Below, piece after piece: positions 46,104-56,755 of a stretch of DNA of 64,000 bases (its first letter is position 1; each line of letters begins with the position of its first letter). The position numbers and the translations under genes are program-made. Source of the DNA: JAKAWQ01 sp963840545. GTDB taxonomy: Bacteria; Pseudomonadota; Alphaproteobacteria; Acetobacterales; Acetobacteraceae. The notes below the pieces were generated by a model, which had not been told where the DNA came from, ran no database searches, and worked only from the letters and a program-made list of their open reading frames with translations. The stretch is taken from the NCBI GenBank assembly GCA_963840545.1, contig CAWIZE010000002.1, forward strand, positions 558,001 to 622,000, given 5' to 3'.

Positions 46104-46895
46104 ATGGCGTCCGCGCGAGCGTTCGAGCGAACCTTCTTCGCCGTCTCGGCGCTGCTCTTCGCCGCCGGCGCGGCGGGAACGATCCTCTGGCGCGGGTCCA
46201 TGTCGGCGCTGGGCGGGATGCCGATGCACGGCGGCTGGACGATGGCGATGGCGTGGATGCGGATGCCCGGACGGACCTGGCCCGGCGCCGCTTCGTCGTT
46301 CCTCGGCATGTGGGTCGTGATGATGGCGGCGATGATGCTGCCATCCCTGGTCCCGATGCTGTGGCGCTACCGCCGGGCGGTTGGCGGACCAGGCGAGGCG
46401 CGCCTCGATCGGCTGACCGCGCTGGCGGGCCTGGGTTACTTCTTCGTCTGGACCGGGTTCGGAATGGCCGCTTTTCCGCTCGGCGCCGGGCTGGCGGCGG
46501 TCGAGATGCGCCATCCGGTGCTGGCGCGCGCCGCGCCGATCGCGGCGGGCGTGGTCGTCCTGATCGCCGGCTCCCTCCAGCTCACCGCGTGGAAGCGGCG
46601 TCACCTCGCCTGCTGCCGGGAGGCGCCCGGGCGCGGCCGTGCGCTGCCGGCCGACGCCGGCACGGCCTGGCGCCACGGCCTGCGGCTCGGGCTCCACTGC
46701 TGCCGCTGCTGTGCCGGTCCGATGGCGATCCTCCTGGCCGTCGGCGTCATGGAGCTTCGCGCGATGGCCATCGTTGCGGCAGCCATCACCCTCGAGCGTC
46801 TCGCCCCGGCCGGCGAGTGTATTGCGCGCGCCACCGGGGCCGTCGCCGTCGGGGCAGGGTTGTTGCTGATCGCGCGAGCGGCCGGGCTCGGATGA
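46104..46895 (+). CDS. DUF2182 multi-pass membrane protein
   Basis: 263 aa, about six to seven transmembrane helices. The methionine-rich stretch GGMPMHGGWTMAMAWMRMPG precedes FLGMWVVMMAAMMLPSLVPM, the DUF2182 hallmark, and a cysteine-rich loop GLHCCRCCAGPM follows. Met- and Cys-rich membrane segments often bind copper or other soft metals; function unproven. The gene begins 50 nt after the second DUF899 gene and completes the ArsR-led cluster. Confidence 0.88.
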   Translation: MASARAFERTFFAVSALLFAAGAAGTILWRGSMSALGGMPMHGGWTMAMAWMRMPGRTWPGAASSFLGMWVVMMAAMMLPSLVPMLWRYRRAVGGPGEARLDRLTALAGLGYFFVWTGFGMAAFPLGAGLAAVEMRHPVLARAAPIAAGVVVLIAGSLQLTAWKRRHLACCREAPGRGRALPADAGTAWRHGLRLGLHCCRCCAGPMAILLAVGVMELRAMAIVAAAITLERLAPAGECIARATGAVAVGAGLLLIARAAGLG

Positions 46896-46934
46896 CGCAT
46901 CCGCGAGGGTCGCGCCCGCCGCGTCGCTCCGCCG

Positions 46935-47399
46935 TCAGGGGATCTTCCGCACCCCGTTCAGCACCCCCCGCGATGCCTTCTCGGCGATCCCGCTCACCCC
47001 CTCGCGCCGTGCCAGCTCCTCCCAAACCTCCTCGGGCCGGAGCCCCGAGGCCACCCACAGCACGATCAGGTGGTAGAGCACGTCCGCGCTCTCGCCGATC
47101 AGCGCTTCGTGGTTGCCCGCCACCGCCTCGATCAGGCACTCGACCGCTTCCTCGCCGAATTTCTGCGCGACCTTCGGGATCCCGCGCGAAAGCAGCCGCG
47201 CCGAATGGCTCACGGCAGGGTTGGCGTCCCGCCGCGCCATCACCACCGACCACAGCCGCCCGAGCACCTCGGCCGAGGCCTCGTGCCCGGCCCGTCCCGC
47301 CGGCGCCGGCACGCGCACCTGCGCCTTCGCCCGCTTGCCCGGCTTGGCGGCGGGCTTCGCGGCTCCGTTCCGCCGCTCGCGCTTGGCGCCCTTGCCCAT
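46935..47399 (-). CDS. hisE: Phosphoribosyl-ATP diphosphatase
   Basis: Second step of histidine synthesis: hydrolyses phosphoribosyl-ATP to phosphoribosyl-AMP. 154 aa; the MazG-like helical core has HSARLLSRGIPKVAQKFGEEAVECLIEA and ESADVLYHLIVLWVASGL (metal-binding E-E-x-x-E and E-x-x-D). The N-terminal 40 residues are a basic Lys/Arg/Ala extension not usual in the family. It is the last gene of the hisB..hisE operon, 21 nt after hisF. Confidence 0.95.
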   Translation of the reverse strand: MGKGAKRERRNGAAKPAAKPGKRAKAQVRVPAPAGRAGHEASAEVLGRLWSVVMARRDANPAVSHSARLLSRGIPKVAQKFGEEAVECLIEAVAGNHEALIGESADVLYHLIVLWVASGLRPEEVWEELARREGVSGIAEKASRGVLNGVRKIP

Positions 47400-47420
47400 C
47401 TTTTCCTGCTCCGGGCCCCT

Positions 47421-48209
<789 letters not shown>

Positions 48210-48320
48210 GCCTTCGGAACTCCTTCGGGCGATGTTTTGAATCTTCGGCTCCGAATCGGGCAAGCCTTGCAATCGCTTACATTTCATCAAAAGGCCGATA
48301 GTGCGCCCACTTCGCCCACT

Positions 48321-49067
48321 CTACCGCCCGGTTTCTTGCCCAAGTGCTTCCAGCGCCTCGCGAATTCCGATTCTGCCGTCATAGAGCGCCCGCCCGACGA
48401 TGACGCCGGCGAGCGAGCCTTCCGCCCGTTCCCTTAGCATCAGGAGATCGGTGACGCTCCCCACCCCCCCCGATGCGATGACCGGGGTTTTCACCGTCCG
48501 CGCCAGCCCGATCGTCCGCTCGAGGTCGAGCCCGCCGAGCATCCCGTCCCGCGCGATATCGGTGTAGATCAGCGCCGCCGCGCCGGCGTCCTCGAACCGC
48601 AGCGCCAGCTCTTCCGCTTCGAGCTCCGTCGTCTCCGCCCAGCCCTCGGCGGCGATTTTCCCCCCCCGTGCGTCGATCGCCACCGCCACCCTGCCAGGGA
48701 ACCGCCGGCAGGCCTCCCGCACAAGCCCCGGGTCCTTCACCGCCGCGCTGCCGAGGATCACCCGCCGCACCCCCGCCTCGAGCCAGCCCGCGATCGCGGC
48801 GAGGTCGCGGATCCCGCCCCCGAGCTGCACCTTCACCCCAACCGCCGCGAGGATCGCCCGCACCGCCGCCCCGTTCACCGCCCGCCCGGCGAACGCCCCG
48901 TCGAGATCGACCACGTGCAGCCATTGGCACCCGGCCGCCGCGAAATCCCGCGCCACCGCCTCCGGCGCGTCCGAATAGACTGTCGCCTCCGCCATCTCGC
49001 CCCGGCGGAGCCTGACCGCCCTTCCGTCCTTGAGGTCGATCGCCGGGTAGAGCGCGAGGGCCCGCAT
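48321..49067 (-). CDS. hisA: ProFAR isomerase HisA
   Basis: Fourth-step isomerase of histidine synthesis, 248 aa barrel. Seen: LYPAIDLKDGRAVRLRRGEM (catalytic Asp), HVVDLDGAFAG, VQLGGGIRD, VAIDARGGKIAAEGW, LIYTDIARDGMLGG (second Asp), ASGGVGS. ATG 49065-49067 overlaps the stop of the upstream GNAT gene (ATGA). Confidence 0.97.
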   Translation of the reverse strand: MRALALYPAIDLKDGRAVRLRRGEMAEATVYSDAPEAVARDFAAAGCQWLHVVDLDGAFAGRAVNGAAVRAILAAVGVKVQLGGGIRDLAAIAGWLEAGVRRVILGSAAVKDPGLVREACRRFPGRVAVAIDARGGKIAAEGWAETTELEAEELALRFEDAGAAALIYTDIARDGMLGGLDLERTIGLARTVKTPVIASGGVGSVTDLLMLRERAEGSLAGVIVGRALYDGRIGIREALEALGQETGR

Positions 49068-49654
49068 CACCCTTCGGCGGGCGCGCGGCCGCGGCGCGCC
49101 AGCACCTTGCAATAGAAGAACCCCCGCACCGTCTGTCCGCGCACCCGCGCATAGGCGGGATGGATTCCCCAGCGCTCATAGCCCATGGACTCGTAGAGCC
49201 GGATCGCCGCCTCCTGGCTCTCGCGCACGTCGAGGTTGATCGCGTAGCGGTGCAGCATGCGCGCCCGGTCCTCGACCTTGCGCACGATCGCCCGGCCGAT
49301 GCCGTGCCCGCGGGCATAGGGTGCGGTGAAGGTGTGGGTCAGGGTCACGCTGAAGCGCTGCGCCTCGTTGTTGCGCGGCGGCAGCACGAGCTGCGCCGAG
49401 GCGACGATCGTCCCGTCGAGCCGGCCGACGAAGAGCTCGCGCTCGGGCACCAGCATCACGCCCCGGAAATAGCTCGCCAGAACGCCGATCTCGGGCGGCG
49501 TGACCCAGCCGAACCCGCCGCCGTCGATGATCGCGGCGTTGGCCGCCTCGCAGAGCGCGTTCAGGTCATCCGGCGTGGCTTCGGCGAGCGGCTCGACCAG
49601 GACCCTGGGGCGCAGGACCGGTCGCGCCCCGGCCGTCGGATCGGCTTCGTTCAT
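49067..49654 (-). CDS. GNAT family N-acetyltransferase within the his operon
   Basis: 195 aa acetyltransferase with the acetyl-CoA loop YARGHGIGRAIVRKVEDRAR and the C-terminal NLDVRESQEAAIRLYESMGY typical of GNAT enzymes. Acceptor unknown. The stop overlaps the hisA start by four bases, so it is translationally coupled to the pathway, although no histidine-synthesis role is known for this family. Start ATG 49652-49654; a GTG two codons earlier is also possible. Confidence 0.9.
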   Translation of the reverse strand: MNEADPTAGARPVLRPRVLVEPLAEATPDDLNALCEAANAAIIDGGGFGWVTPPEIGVLASYFRGVMLVPERELFVGRLDGTIVASAQLVLPPRNNEAQRFSVTLTHTFTAPYARGHGIGRAIVRKVEDRARMLHRYAINLDVRESQEAAIRLYESMGYERWGIHPAYARVRGQTVRGFFYCKVLARRGRAPAEG

Positions 49655-49666
49655 GCGCACCTGCCC

Positions 49667-50305
49667 TCACGGAGTCCACTTAAGGAAATTGGCGAGGATC
49701 CTGAGCCCGACGCGCTGGCTCTTCTCGACATGGAATTGCGTGCCGGCGCGGTTGCCGCGCGCCACCATCGCCACGACCGCCCCGCCATAGTCGGTGGTGG
49801 CGAGCACGTCCTCGGCGGCGGCACCCGCCAGGGCATAGCTGTGCACGAAATAGACATGCTGCCCCGGCGCCAGCCCGGCGAGCAGCGGGTGCGCCGCCTC
49901 GGGCCGGAACGCAAGCGCGTTCCACCCCATCTGCGGCAATCTCAGCCCCTCCGCCGGGAGCGCTGCGATCTCGCCCCGGATCCAGCCGAAGCCGGGCGTG
50001 ATCCGATGCTCGAGCCCCCGCTCCGCCATCAGCTGCATCCCGACACAGATACCAAGAAACGGGGTGCCCTCGCTCGTCGCCTCCTCGATCGCCTGGCCCA
50101 TGCCCGGGACCGCGGCGAGCCCCGCCCTGCAATCGGCGAAGGCGCCCTGGCCGGGCAGCACGATCCGGTCCGCCGCCGCCACCTCCCGCGCCTCGGCCGT
50201 GATGCTCACCCTGGCGGCGATGCCGGCCTCGGCAGCGGCGCGCTCGAGGGCACGGGCCGCCGAGGCGAGGTTGCCGCTGCCGTAATCGACCACCGCGACC
50301 TTCAT
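49667..50305 (-). CDS. hisH: Imidazole glycerol phosphate synthase glutaminase subunit HisH
   Basis: Class I glutamine amidotransferase that supplies ammonia to HisF; 212 aa. Nucleophile elbow FLGICVGMQ, oxyanion-region LPGQGAF, and the catalytic His-x-Glu in QFHVEKSQ. VVDYGSGNLASAARAL is the usual start. ATG 50303-50305 is chosen as it begins directly at this block. The next gene downstream (GNAT) starts 13 nt on. Confidence 0.96.
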   Translation of the reverse strand: MKVAVVDYGSGNLASAARALERAAAEAGIAARVSITAEAREVAAADRIVLPGQGAFADCRAGLAAVPGMGQAIEEATSEGTPFLGICVGMQLMAERGLEHRITPGFGWIRGEIAALPAEGLRLPQMGWNALAFRPEAAHPLLAGLAPGQHVYFVHSYALAGAAAEDVLATTDYGGAVVAMVARGNRAGTQFHVEKSQRVGLRILANFLKWTP

Positions 50306-50315
50306 GCGATGACCT

Positions 50316-50675
50316 TCATGCAAGGCGGCCTGCCTGCTCCGGCCGCCGGGCCAGGAACCGCGCCAGAGCCGCGTCGGCGTCGCGCGCGGCGACGACGTCC
50401 GTCAGCACATAGCCGCGCCGCCCGAGGGACCAGCGGCGGAGATCATTGCCGGTGAGCCCGAGGAGGAGGGCCTCGGCCGCCAGCAGCACCGCGCGCCCCG
50501 CCCCGCCGGGCACGATCAGAATCCCGACCAGGGCCGCCGCCGCCAGTGCGGCCGGAATCCAGGCGCGATGCCAGGCGAGCCACAGCGGCCCGAACAGCAA
50601 GGCGCCCCAGCGAAACCCCTCCACCACCAGCTCCGCGCTCCGATCGGGGCGCGTATGGGCGGTGAAGACCCTCAC
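50316..50675 (-). CDS. DUF2628 small membrane protein within the his operon
   Basis: 119 aa. The N-terminus MRVFTAHTRP precedes EGFRWGALLFGPLWLAWHRAW, the DUF2628 signature, then two hydrophobic helices and a cytoplasmic tail. Function unknown. The ATG overlaps the hisB stop (ATGA), and hisH follows, an arrangement seen in other alphaproteobacterial his operons. Confidence 0.88.
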   Translation of the reverse strand: MRVFTAHTRPDRSAELVVEGFRWGALLFGPLWLAWHRAWIPAALAAAALVGILIVPGGAGRAVLLAAEALLLGLTGNDLRRWSLGRRGYVLTDVVAARDADAALARFLARRPEQAGRLA

Positions 50676-51262
50676 AGCCGCCCCTTGGTCGAGGGAATCG
50701 CATCGCCGATCCGCGGGTCCGTCTCGACCGCCATGCTGATGCCCCGCGCGAGGGCCTTGAACGCCGCCTCCGCGATATGGTGCGCATTGTCCCCGGCCCG
50801 CCGGGAGAGGTGCAGCGTGAGCGCCGCGTTGGTCGCGAACGCCGCGAAGAACTCCTTGAAAAGCTCCGTTTCCATCCCGCCCAGCCGTTCCACCGGGAAG
50901 CTTATACCCCAGGTGAGATGCCCCCGGCCCGAAAGATCGATCGCCGCCTCCACCAGCGCCTCGTCCATCGGCACCAGCGCCTGGCCGAAGCGGCGGATCC
51001 CGCGCTTCTCGCCGAGCGCTTCCTTGAGCCCCTGGCCGAGCACGATCCCGATATCCTCGGTGGTGTGGTGGGCGTCGATCCCGAGATCGCCCTTGGCGGT
51101 CAGTGCAAGGTCGAAGAGCGAATGCCGGGCGAAGGCGCTCAGCATATGGTCGAGGAAGCCGATCCCGGTCGTGATCTCCGCCTTGCCCGTCCCCTCGAGG
51201 AGCAGGGCAAGCCGGATATCGGTCTCGCTGGTTACGCGGTGGATCGCGGCGCTGCGGCTCAT
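50672..51262 (-). CDS. hisB: Imidazoleglycerol-phosphate dehydratase HisB
   Basis: Sixth step of histidine synthesis, a manganese enzyme, 196 aa monofunctional form. Metal-ligand blocks GFLDHMLSAFARHS, DAHHTTEDIGIVLG and RAGDNAHHIAEAAFKALA are all present. The start ATG 51260-51262 precedes IHRVTSETDIRL. First gene of the operon hisB-DUF2628-hisH-GNAT-hisA-hisF-hisE, and 90 nt downstream of the 3' end of the MFS gene on the same strand. Confidence 0.97.
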   Translation of the reverse strand: MSRSAAIHRVTSETDIRLALLLEGTGKAEITTGIGFLDHMLSAFARHSLFDLALTAKGDLGIDAHHTTEDIGIVLGQGLKEALGEKRGIRRFGQALVPMDEALVEAAIDLSGRGHLTWGISFPVERLGGMETELFKEFFAAFATNAALTLHLSRRAGDNAHHIAEAAFKALARGISMAVETDPRIGDAIPSTKGRL

Positions 51263-51351
51263 GGCCGCAGCACTAGCCCAAACGGGCGGCGTTTCCAAAC
51301 CCGGACGCGGCCGGACGTTCGCCCGTCCGGCCGCGCTCCACTGTCACACTG

Positions 51352-52756
51352 CTAGTGCGCGATCTGCTCGAGCGCCAGCGCCCGCGTCGGCGGGCCGAAG
51401 AAGCCGATCACGCCGATCACCACCAGCATCGCGATCCCGATGAAGACCGCCACCGCCGACACCCCGCCGCTGTGCAGGAAGTAGCCGATGGCGAGCCCCG
51501 CGAAGGCGGCCGAGATCCGGCTCCAGGAATAGACGAAGCCGATCGCGCGGGCGCGGATGCGGGTCGGGTAGAGCTCCGCCTGGTAGTTGTGGAAGGAGTA
51601 CCGACATCACGTTCGCGCAGAGGGTGAACAGCACGCCGACCACGATCAGCGCGGCAGGGTCCGTGAGCTGGGAGAAGATCGCCATGGCGATCAGCATGCC
51701 GGCCGCGCCGCCCATGATCTGATACTTGCGCTCGATCCGATCGGAGAAGAGCGTCCCGATCAGCGGCCCGAACGGGTTGGCGATGGCGATGATGAAGGCG
51801 TACTCGAGGCTCTGCGTGATGTGGATGCCGCGGGCGATCAACAGCGTCGGCACCCACGCCGCGAACCCGTAGAACCCGATCGTCTGGGCGAAATTGAAGA
51901 TCGAAAGCATGATCGTGCGGCGGCGGTACTGCGGCGTGAACGCCTCGGCGAGGCTGCCTTGCGCCTCCGCCTCCGCCGGCTCGGGCACCGGCGGGGGCAG
52001 CGCCCGGCCGATCTCCGCCTCCACCCCGGCCTCGATCGCGGCGACGATGCGCTCCGCCTCGGCGTAACGGCCGTGCTTGGCGAGCCAGCGCGGGCTCTCC
52101 GGAACACCGAGCTGGAGGAACCACACCACCACCGCGCCGACCGTGCCGATCAGCACCACCCACCGCCAGCCATCGAAGCCGAACGGCGCCAGCGGCACCA
52201 GCCGCCAGGCGAAGAAGGCGACCACCGGCACCGCCAGGTAGGTGATGAACTGGTTGGTCGAGAAGGCCCGGCCGCGCTCGCGGCGGGGGATCAGCTCGGC
52301 GATGTAGGCGTCGATCGTGACCAGCTCGATGCCGAGCCCGATCCCGGCGATGAACCGCCAGATGACCAGCGAGAAGCCGGTCGTCTGGAAGGCCATGATC
52401 GCCGAGCAGACCATGTACCAGATCAACGACCAGACGAAGACCTTGCGCCGGCCGAAGCGATCGGCGACCTGGCCGAGGATCAGCGCGCCCGCCCAGAGGC
52501 CGGCGAAGGTCGCGAACACGAAGGTGCCGAATCCGGCCTGACCGATCACCTTGAGGCCGGCGATCGGGCCGAGCGATGCCGGCGTGAAGAGCCCGGACTT
52601 GACCATCCCGGGCGCGACATAGGCCGTGAAGAAGAGGTCGTAGAACTCGAACAGCCCGCCGAGCGAGATCAGCACGATCATTCGCCAGACGTACCAGGAC
52701 GATGGCAGCCGATCGAGCCGCGCGGCAATCTCGCCTGTCTTGTTGAGCGACGCCAT
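51352..52756 (-). CDS. MFS transporter (sugar-porter-like), frameshifted by one base
   Basis: Twelve-helix carrier. From ATG 52756: LISLGGLFEFYDLFFTAYVA, ADRFGRRKVFVW (loop 2-3 signature), IELVTIDAYIAELIPRRERG, a central loop rich in Pro/Glu, and DRIERKYQIMGGAAGMLIAM. The first frame loses sense after TLCANVMS at about 51603; the next frame continues YSFHNYQAELYPTRIRARAI through SWSRISAAFAGL to the stop at 51352. The span is 3n+1, so deleting one base near 51598-51604 gives 467 aa. YPTRIRARA is a conserved MFS loop, which confirms the corrected frame. Substrate unknown; divergent from hslV. Confidence 0.87.
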
Positions 52757-52916
52757 CTGCCTCCCCCCTTGCGCCCGCGCCCGGCAAATGGCGCGGTCCG
52801 ATTTGGCCTTTGCATGCAGAAACGAACAATCGTAATGGCATACAAGCCCGGTCGCGCCAACCCCGCCTGGCACCCTGCTCATGCGTGCCATCTTGCGCGC
52901 CCGCCCGGGGCGGGCC

Positions 52917-53498
52917 ATGTCGGGCGCGATGTCCTCCTTCCCCCCAACGGCTGCCGCGCCCGACCCGATCGGCTGGCACGGGACCACCATCATTGCCGTG
53001 CGCCGGGACGGCGCGGTCGCCATGGCCGGTGACGGCCAGGTCAGCCTCGGGCAGACCGTCGTCAAGGCCAACGCCCGCAAGGTCCGCCGCATCGGCGGCG
53101 GCGCCGTGCTCGCGGGCTTCGCCGGCGCCACCGCCGACGCCTTCACCCTGCTCGAGCGGCTCGAGGCCAAGCTCGAGCGCTTCCCCGGCCAGCTCGAGCG
53201 CGCCGCCGTCGAGCTCGCGAAGGACTGGCGCACCGACCGCTATCTCCGCCGGCTCGAGGCGATGATGGCCGTCGCCGACCGCGAGCGGAGCTTCCTCATC
53301 AGCGGCAACGGCGACGTGCTCGAGCCCGAGGACGGCGTGATCGGCATCGGCTCCGGCGGCAACTACGCGCTCGCCGCGGCGCGCGCGCTGCTCTCCGTCC
53401 CCGACCTCGCCGCCGCCGAGATCGCCCGCCGCGCGATCGAGATCGCCTCCGATATCTGCGTCTACACCAACCGCAACATCACCCTGGAAACAATCTGA
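52917..53498 (+). CDS. hslV: ATP-dependent protease proteolytic subunit HslV
   Basis: Threonine protease of the HslUV complex; 193 aa. After processing the active Thr should be the first T of GTTIIAV (Thr23 with the chosen start), so about 22 residues form a leader, longer than the one or few residues in E. coli. Core: GDGQVSLGQTVVKANARKVRRI, GFAGATADAFTLLERLEAKLE, GNGDVLEPEDGVIGIGSGGNYA. Other ATG codons at 52881 and 52929 are possible starts. It is 3 nt upstream of hslU. Confidence 0.95.
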   Translation: MSGAMSSFPPTAAAPDPIGWHGTTIIAVRRDGAVAMAGDGQVSLGQTVVKANARKVRRIGGGAVLAGFAGATADAFTLLERLEAKLERFPGQLERAAVELAKDWRTDRYLRRLEAMMAVADRERSFLISGNGDVLEPEDGVIGIGSGGNYALAAARALLSVPDLAAAEIARRAIEIASDICVYTNRNITLETI

Positions 53499-53501
53499 CT
53501 G

Positions 53502-54821
<1,320 letters not shown>

Positions 54822-54936
54822 CCCCGTCCTCCCATACCGCCGTCCTCCGGCGCCGCCGCGCCGAACAAACACGGGTTTGCCGCAATCGCCGCCTATCCGG
54901 ATGGCTTGGCCATCGGATATGCGGAAAGGAAAAACG

Positions 54937-55164
54937 ATGCCGTTTGTTCGCCGCATTCGGTTCCCGGCGGCGTTGCTGCTTTTGGCCACCCTTGCCGGAT
55001 GCGTGTACGGGCCGGCTTATCCTGGCTACCCCGCCTATAGCTACTACGGCTATTACGGGCCGCCCGTCGTCACCGGCGGGGTCTTTGTCGGCGGCGGCTG
55101 GTGGGGTCATCCCGGCTGGCGCGGGGGCTATGGCGGCTACTGGCGCCGGGGCTGCTGCTGGTAG
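54937..55164 (+). CDS. Small Gly/Tyr-rich lipoprotein
   Basis: 75 aa, with AAGGA 6 nt before ATG 54937. The signal peptide ends in lipobox LAGC (Cys22); the mature part is rich in Tyr, Gly, Pro and Trp (YPGYPAYSYYGYYGPP) and ends RRGCCW. Such Gly/Tyr-rich short lipoproteins are common and of unknown function. It lies 115 nt after hslU. Confidence 0.75.
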   Translation: MPFVRRIRFPAALLLLATLAGCVYGPAYPGYPAYSYYGYYGPPVVTGGVFVGGGWWGHPGWRGGYGGYWRRGCCW

Positions 55165-55173
55165 TCGCTTGGC

Positions 55174-55593
55174 TCAGCGGCGGGGCGGGGGCATCTGCTG
55201 TTCCAAAGCCTCGATCTCGGCATCGCTGAAGCCGAAATGATGCGCGATCTCATGGACCACGACGTTCTGGACGAGCTCGGCGAGATCGACCCCGGTCTCG
55301 ATCCATTCGAGCAGGATCGGCTCGCGATAGACCAGGATCATGTCCGGCATGCGCGCAGGGTCGGAAACGCTGCGGCTGCCGAGCGGCGTGCCGCGATAAA
55401 GCCCGGTGAGGTCCCAGGGCGACTCGATCCCCATCTCCTCGAGCGTCGCGTCGTCGGCCTGCTCCTCGATCATGATGCCGACCCCTTCGAGGTGTCGGGC
55501 GAGGCGCGGGGGGATGGCGGCCAGCGCCGCCTCGGCGAGGGCCATGAGGTCCTCGAGAGAGGGCGGCATGGTAAAGACGGGGGCGGCTGGCAT
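55174..55593 (-). CDS. Metallopeptidase family protein (DUF1025/COG3824)
   Basis: 139 aa minimal zincin. The zinc motif is HEIAHHFGFSD, with the third ligand Asp, preceded by YRGTPLGSRS and DMILVYREPILLEW, the usual family blocks. Substrate unknown. The start ATG 55591-55593; it is divergent from the pterin dehydratase gene (67 nt apart) and convergent with the small lipoprotein gene. Confidence 0.9.
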   Translation of the reverse strand: MPAAPVFTMPPSLEDLMALAEAALAAIPPRLARHLEGVGIMIEEQADDATLEEMGIESPWDLTGLYRGTPLGSRSVSDPARMPDMILVYREPILLEWIETGVDLAELVQNVVVHEIAHHFGFSDAEIEALEQQMPPPRR

Positions 55594-55660
55594 GACGCCC
55601 TATTGGCCGGGCCGCCGCGGCCCGGGTCAAGAGACAGATCGAAGGGAAGGAGGAAGACGG

Positions 55661-55963
55661 ATGGTGCAGCTCCTGGATCCGAAGGCACGTGCCGCGCTCG
55701 CCGGCGAACTGCCGCAATGGGCGATGGTGGAAGGTCGCGATGCGATCCGGCGCAGCTTCCGCTTCGCCGATTTCTCCGCAGCCTGGGGCTTCATGAGCCG
55801 GGTGGCGCTGCTCGCCGAGCAGCACGGCCACCACCCCGAATGGTCGAACGTCTGGAACCGGGTGGAGATCACGCTCGCGACCCACGACGCCGGCGGGCTC
55901 ACCGAGCGGGACGCCGCCCTTGCCCGCGCGATCGACGCGCTGGCGGGCGCGCCGAAGACCTGA
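55661..55963 (+). CDS. 4a-hydroxytetrahydrobiopterin dehydratase (PCD/DCoH)
   Basis: 100 aa, pterin-4a-carbinolamine dehydratase that regenerates the pterin cofactor after aromatic amino-acid hydroxylation. Catalytic block AEQHGHHPEWSNVWNRVEITLATHDAGGLT with the H-H-P motif; FRFADFSAAWGFMSRVALLA precedes it. ATG 55661 has AAGGAGG 7 nt upstream. No aromatic hydroxylase gene is in the window. It converges on the hydratase gene. Confidence 0.95.
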   Translation: MVQLLDPKARAALAGELPQWAMVEGRDAIRRSFRFADFSAAWGFMSRVALLAEQHGHHPEWSNVWNRVEITLATHDAGGLTERDAALARAIDALAGAPKT

Positions 55964-55972
55964 CCCCCGCCG

Positions 55973-56755
55973 CTACTCCAGCGTCAGGAACACCGGCGGC
56001 AGGGGCGGGAACGAAACCTCGACGGCAGCGGGCCCGAGCAGCCAGATCGGCGGGGTGACGCTGCCCAGCATCACCACCTGCCCGGCCTTGAGCCCGCCGA
56101 AGCCGGCGGCGAGCCGCGAGCCCGCGAGCCAGGCGAGCGCTGCCATCGGATCGCCCATCAGCTCGGCGCCCTTCCCCCGGCCCCGCTCGGCCTGGTTGAC
56201 GAAAATGCGTCCCTCGATCGCCGCCAGGTCGAGCGCCCGCCACTCCGCCTCGGCCGCGCCGATCACCGCGGCGGCGTGGAAGACCTGGTCGGCGATGAGC
56301 GCCGGCGTGCCGAATTCCTTGAGGTCCGTGTAGCGGTTCTCGACGATCTCGATCCCGGCCGAAACCGCGCCCACCGCCGCCGCGGCGCGCGCCGGGTCGC
56401 ACGGCCCGGGCGCGAGGTCGCACGCGAGCCGCACCGCGATCTCGCATTCGACGCCCGGGGACTGGAAATCGGCGAAGCGCAGCCGGATGCCGCTGGCGTG
56501 GACGCCCCCCTTGGCCATGAAGCCGGCCACCGGCCCTGCAAGGCCGAGATAGGCCTGCATGTGCCTGGCCGTGGCGCCGATCTTGAAGCCCGCCGGAGGC
56601 AACGCGCCGAGGCGCCCGGCGAGCGCATGCTGGGCCGCGATCGCCGCCGCCTCGTCCGCCGGGCGCAGGCTCGCCGGCAATGGGTCGAGCTTCCGGCGCG
56701 CCCGCCGCGCGGCGAGCAATTCCTCGGCGATGGCCTCGGCGGCGATCATGCTCAT
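55973..56755 (-). CDS. 2-keto-4-pentenoate hydratase / fumarylacetoacetate hydrolase-family protein
   Basis: 260 aa. Features of the hydratase branch: AAAIAAQHALAGRLGALPP, GFKIGATARHMQAYLGL, ESPGVECEIAVRLACDLAP-like metal-binding acids (PGVECEIAVRL), AVSAGIEIVENRYTD and GQVVMLGSVTPPIWL. It may hydrate 2-oxopent-4-enoate from aromatic-ring cleavage, or be a decarboxylase of the same family; no pathway genes lie nearby. Its ATG overlaps the rlmB stop (ATGA). Confidence 0.85.
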   Translation of the reverse strand: MSMIAAEAIAEELLAARRARRKLDPLPASLRPADEAAAIAAQHALAGRLGALPPAGFKIGATARHMQAYLGLAGPVAGFMAKGGVHASGIRLRFADFQSPGVECEIAVRLACDLAPGPCDPARAAAAVGAVSAGIEIVENRYTDLKEFGTPALIADQVFHAAAVIGAAEAEWRALDLAAIEGRIFVNQAERGRGKGAELMGDPMAALAWLAGSRLAAGFGGLKAGQVVMLGSVTPPIWLLGPAAVEVSFPPLPPVFLTLE

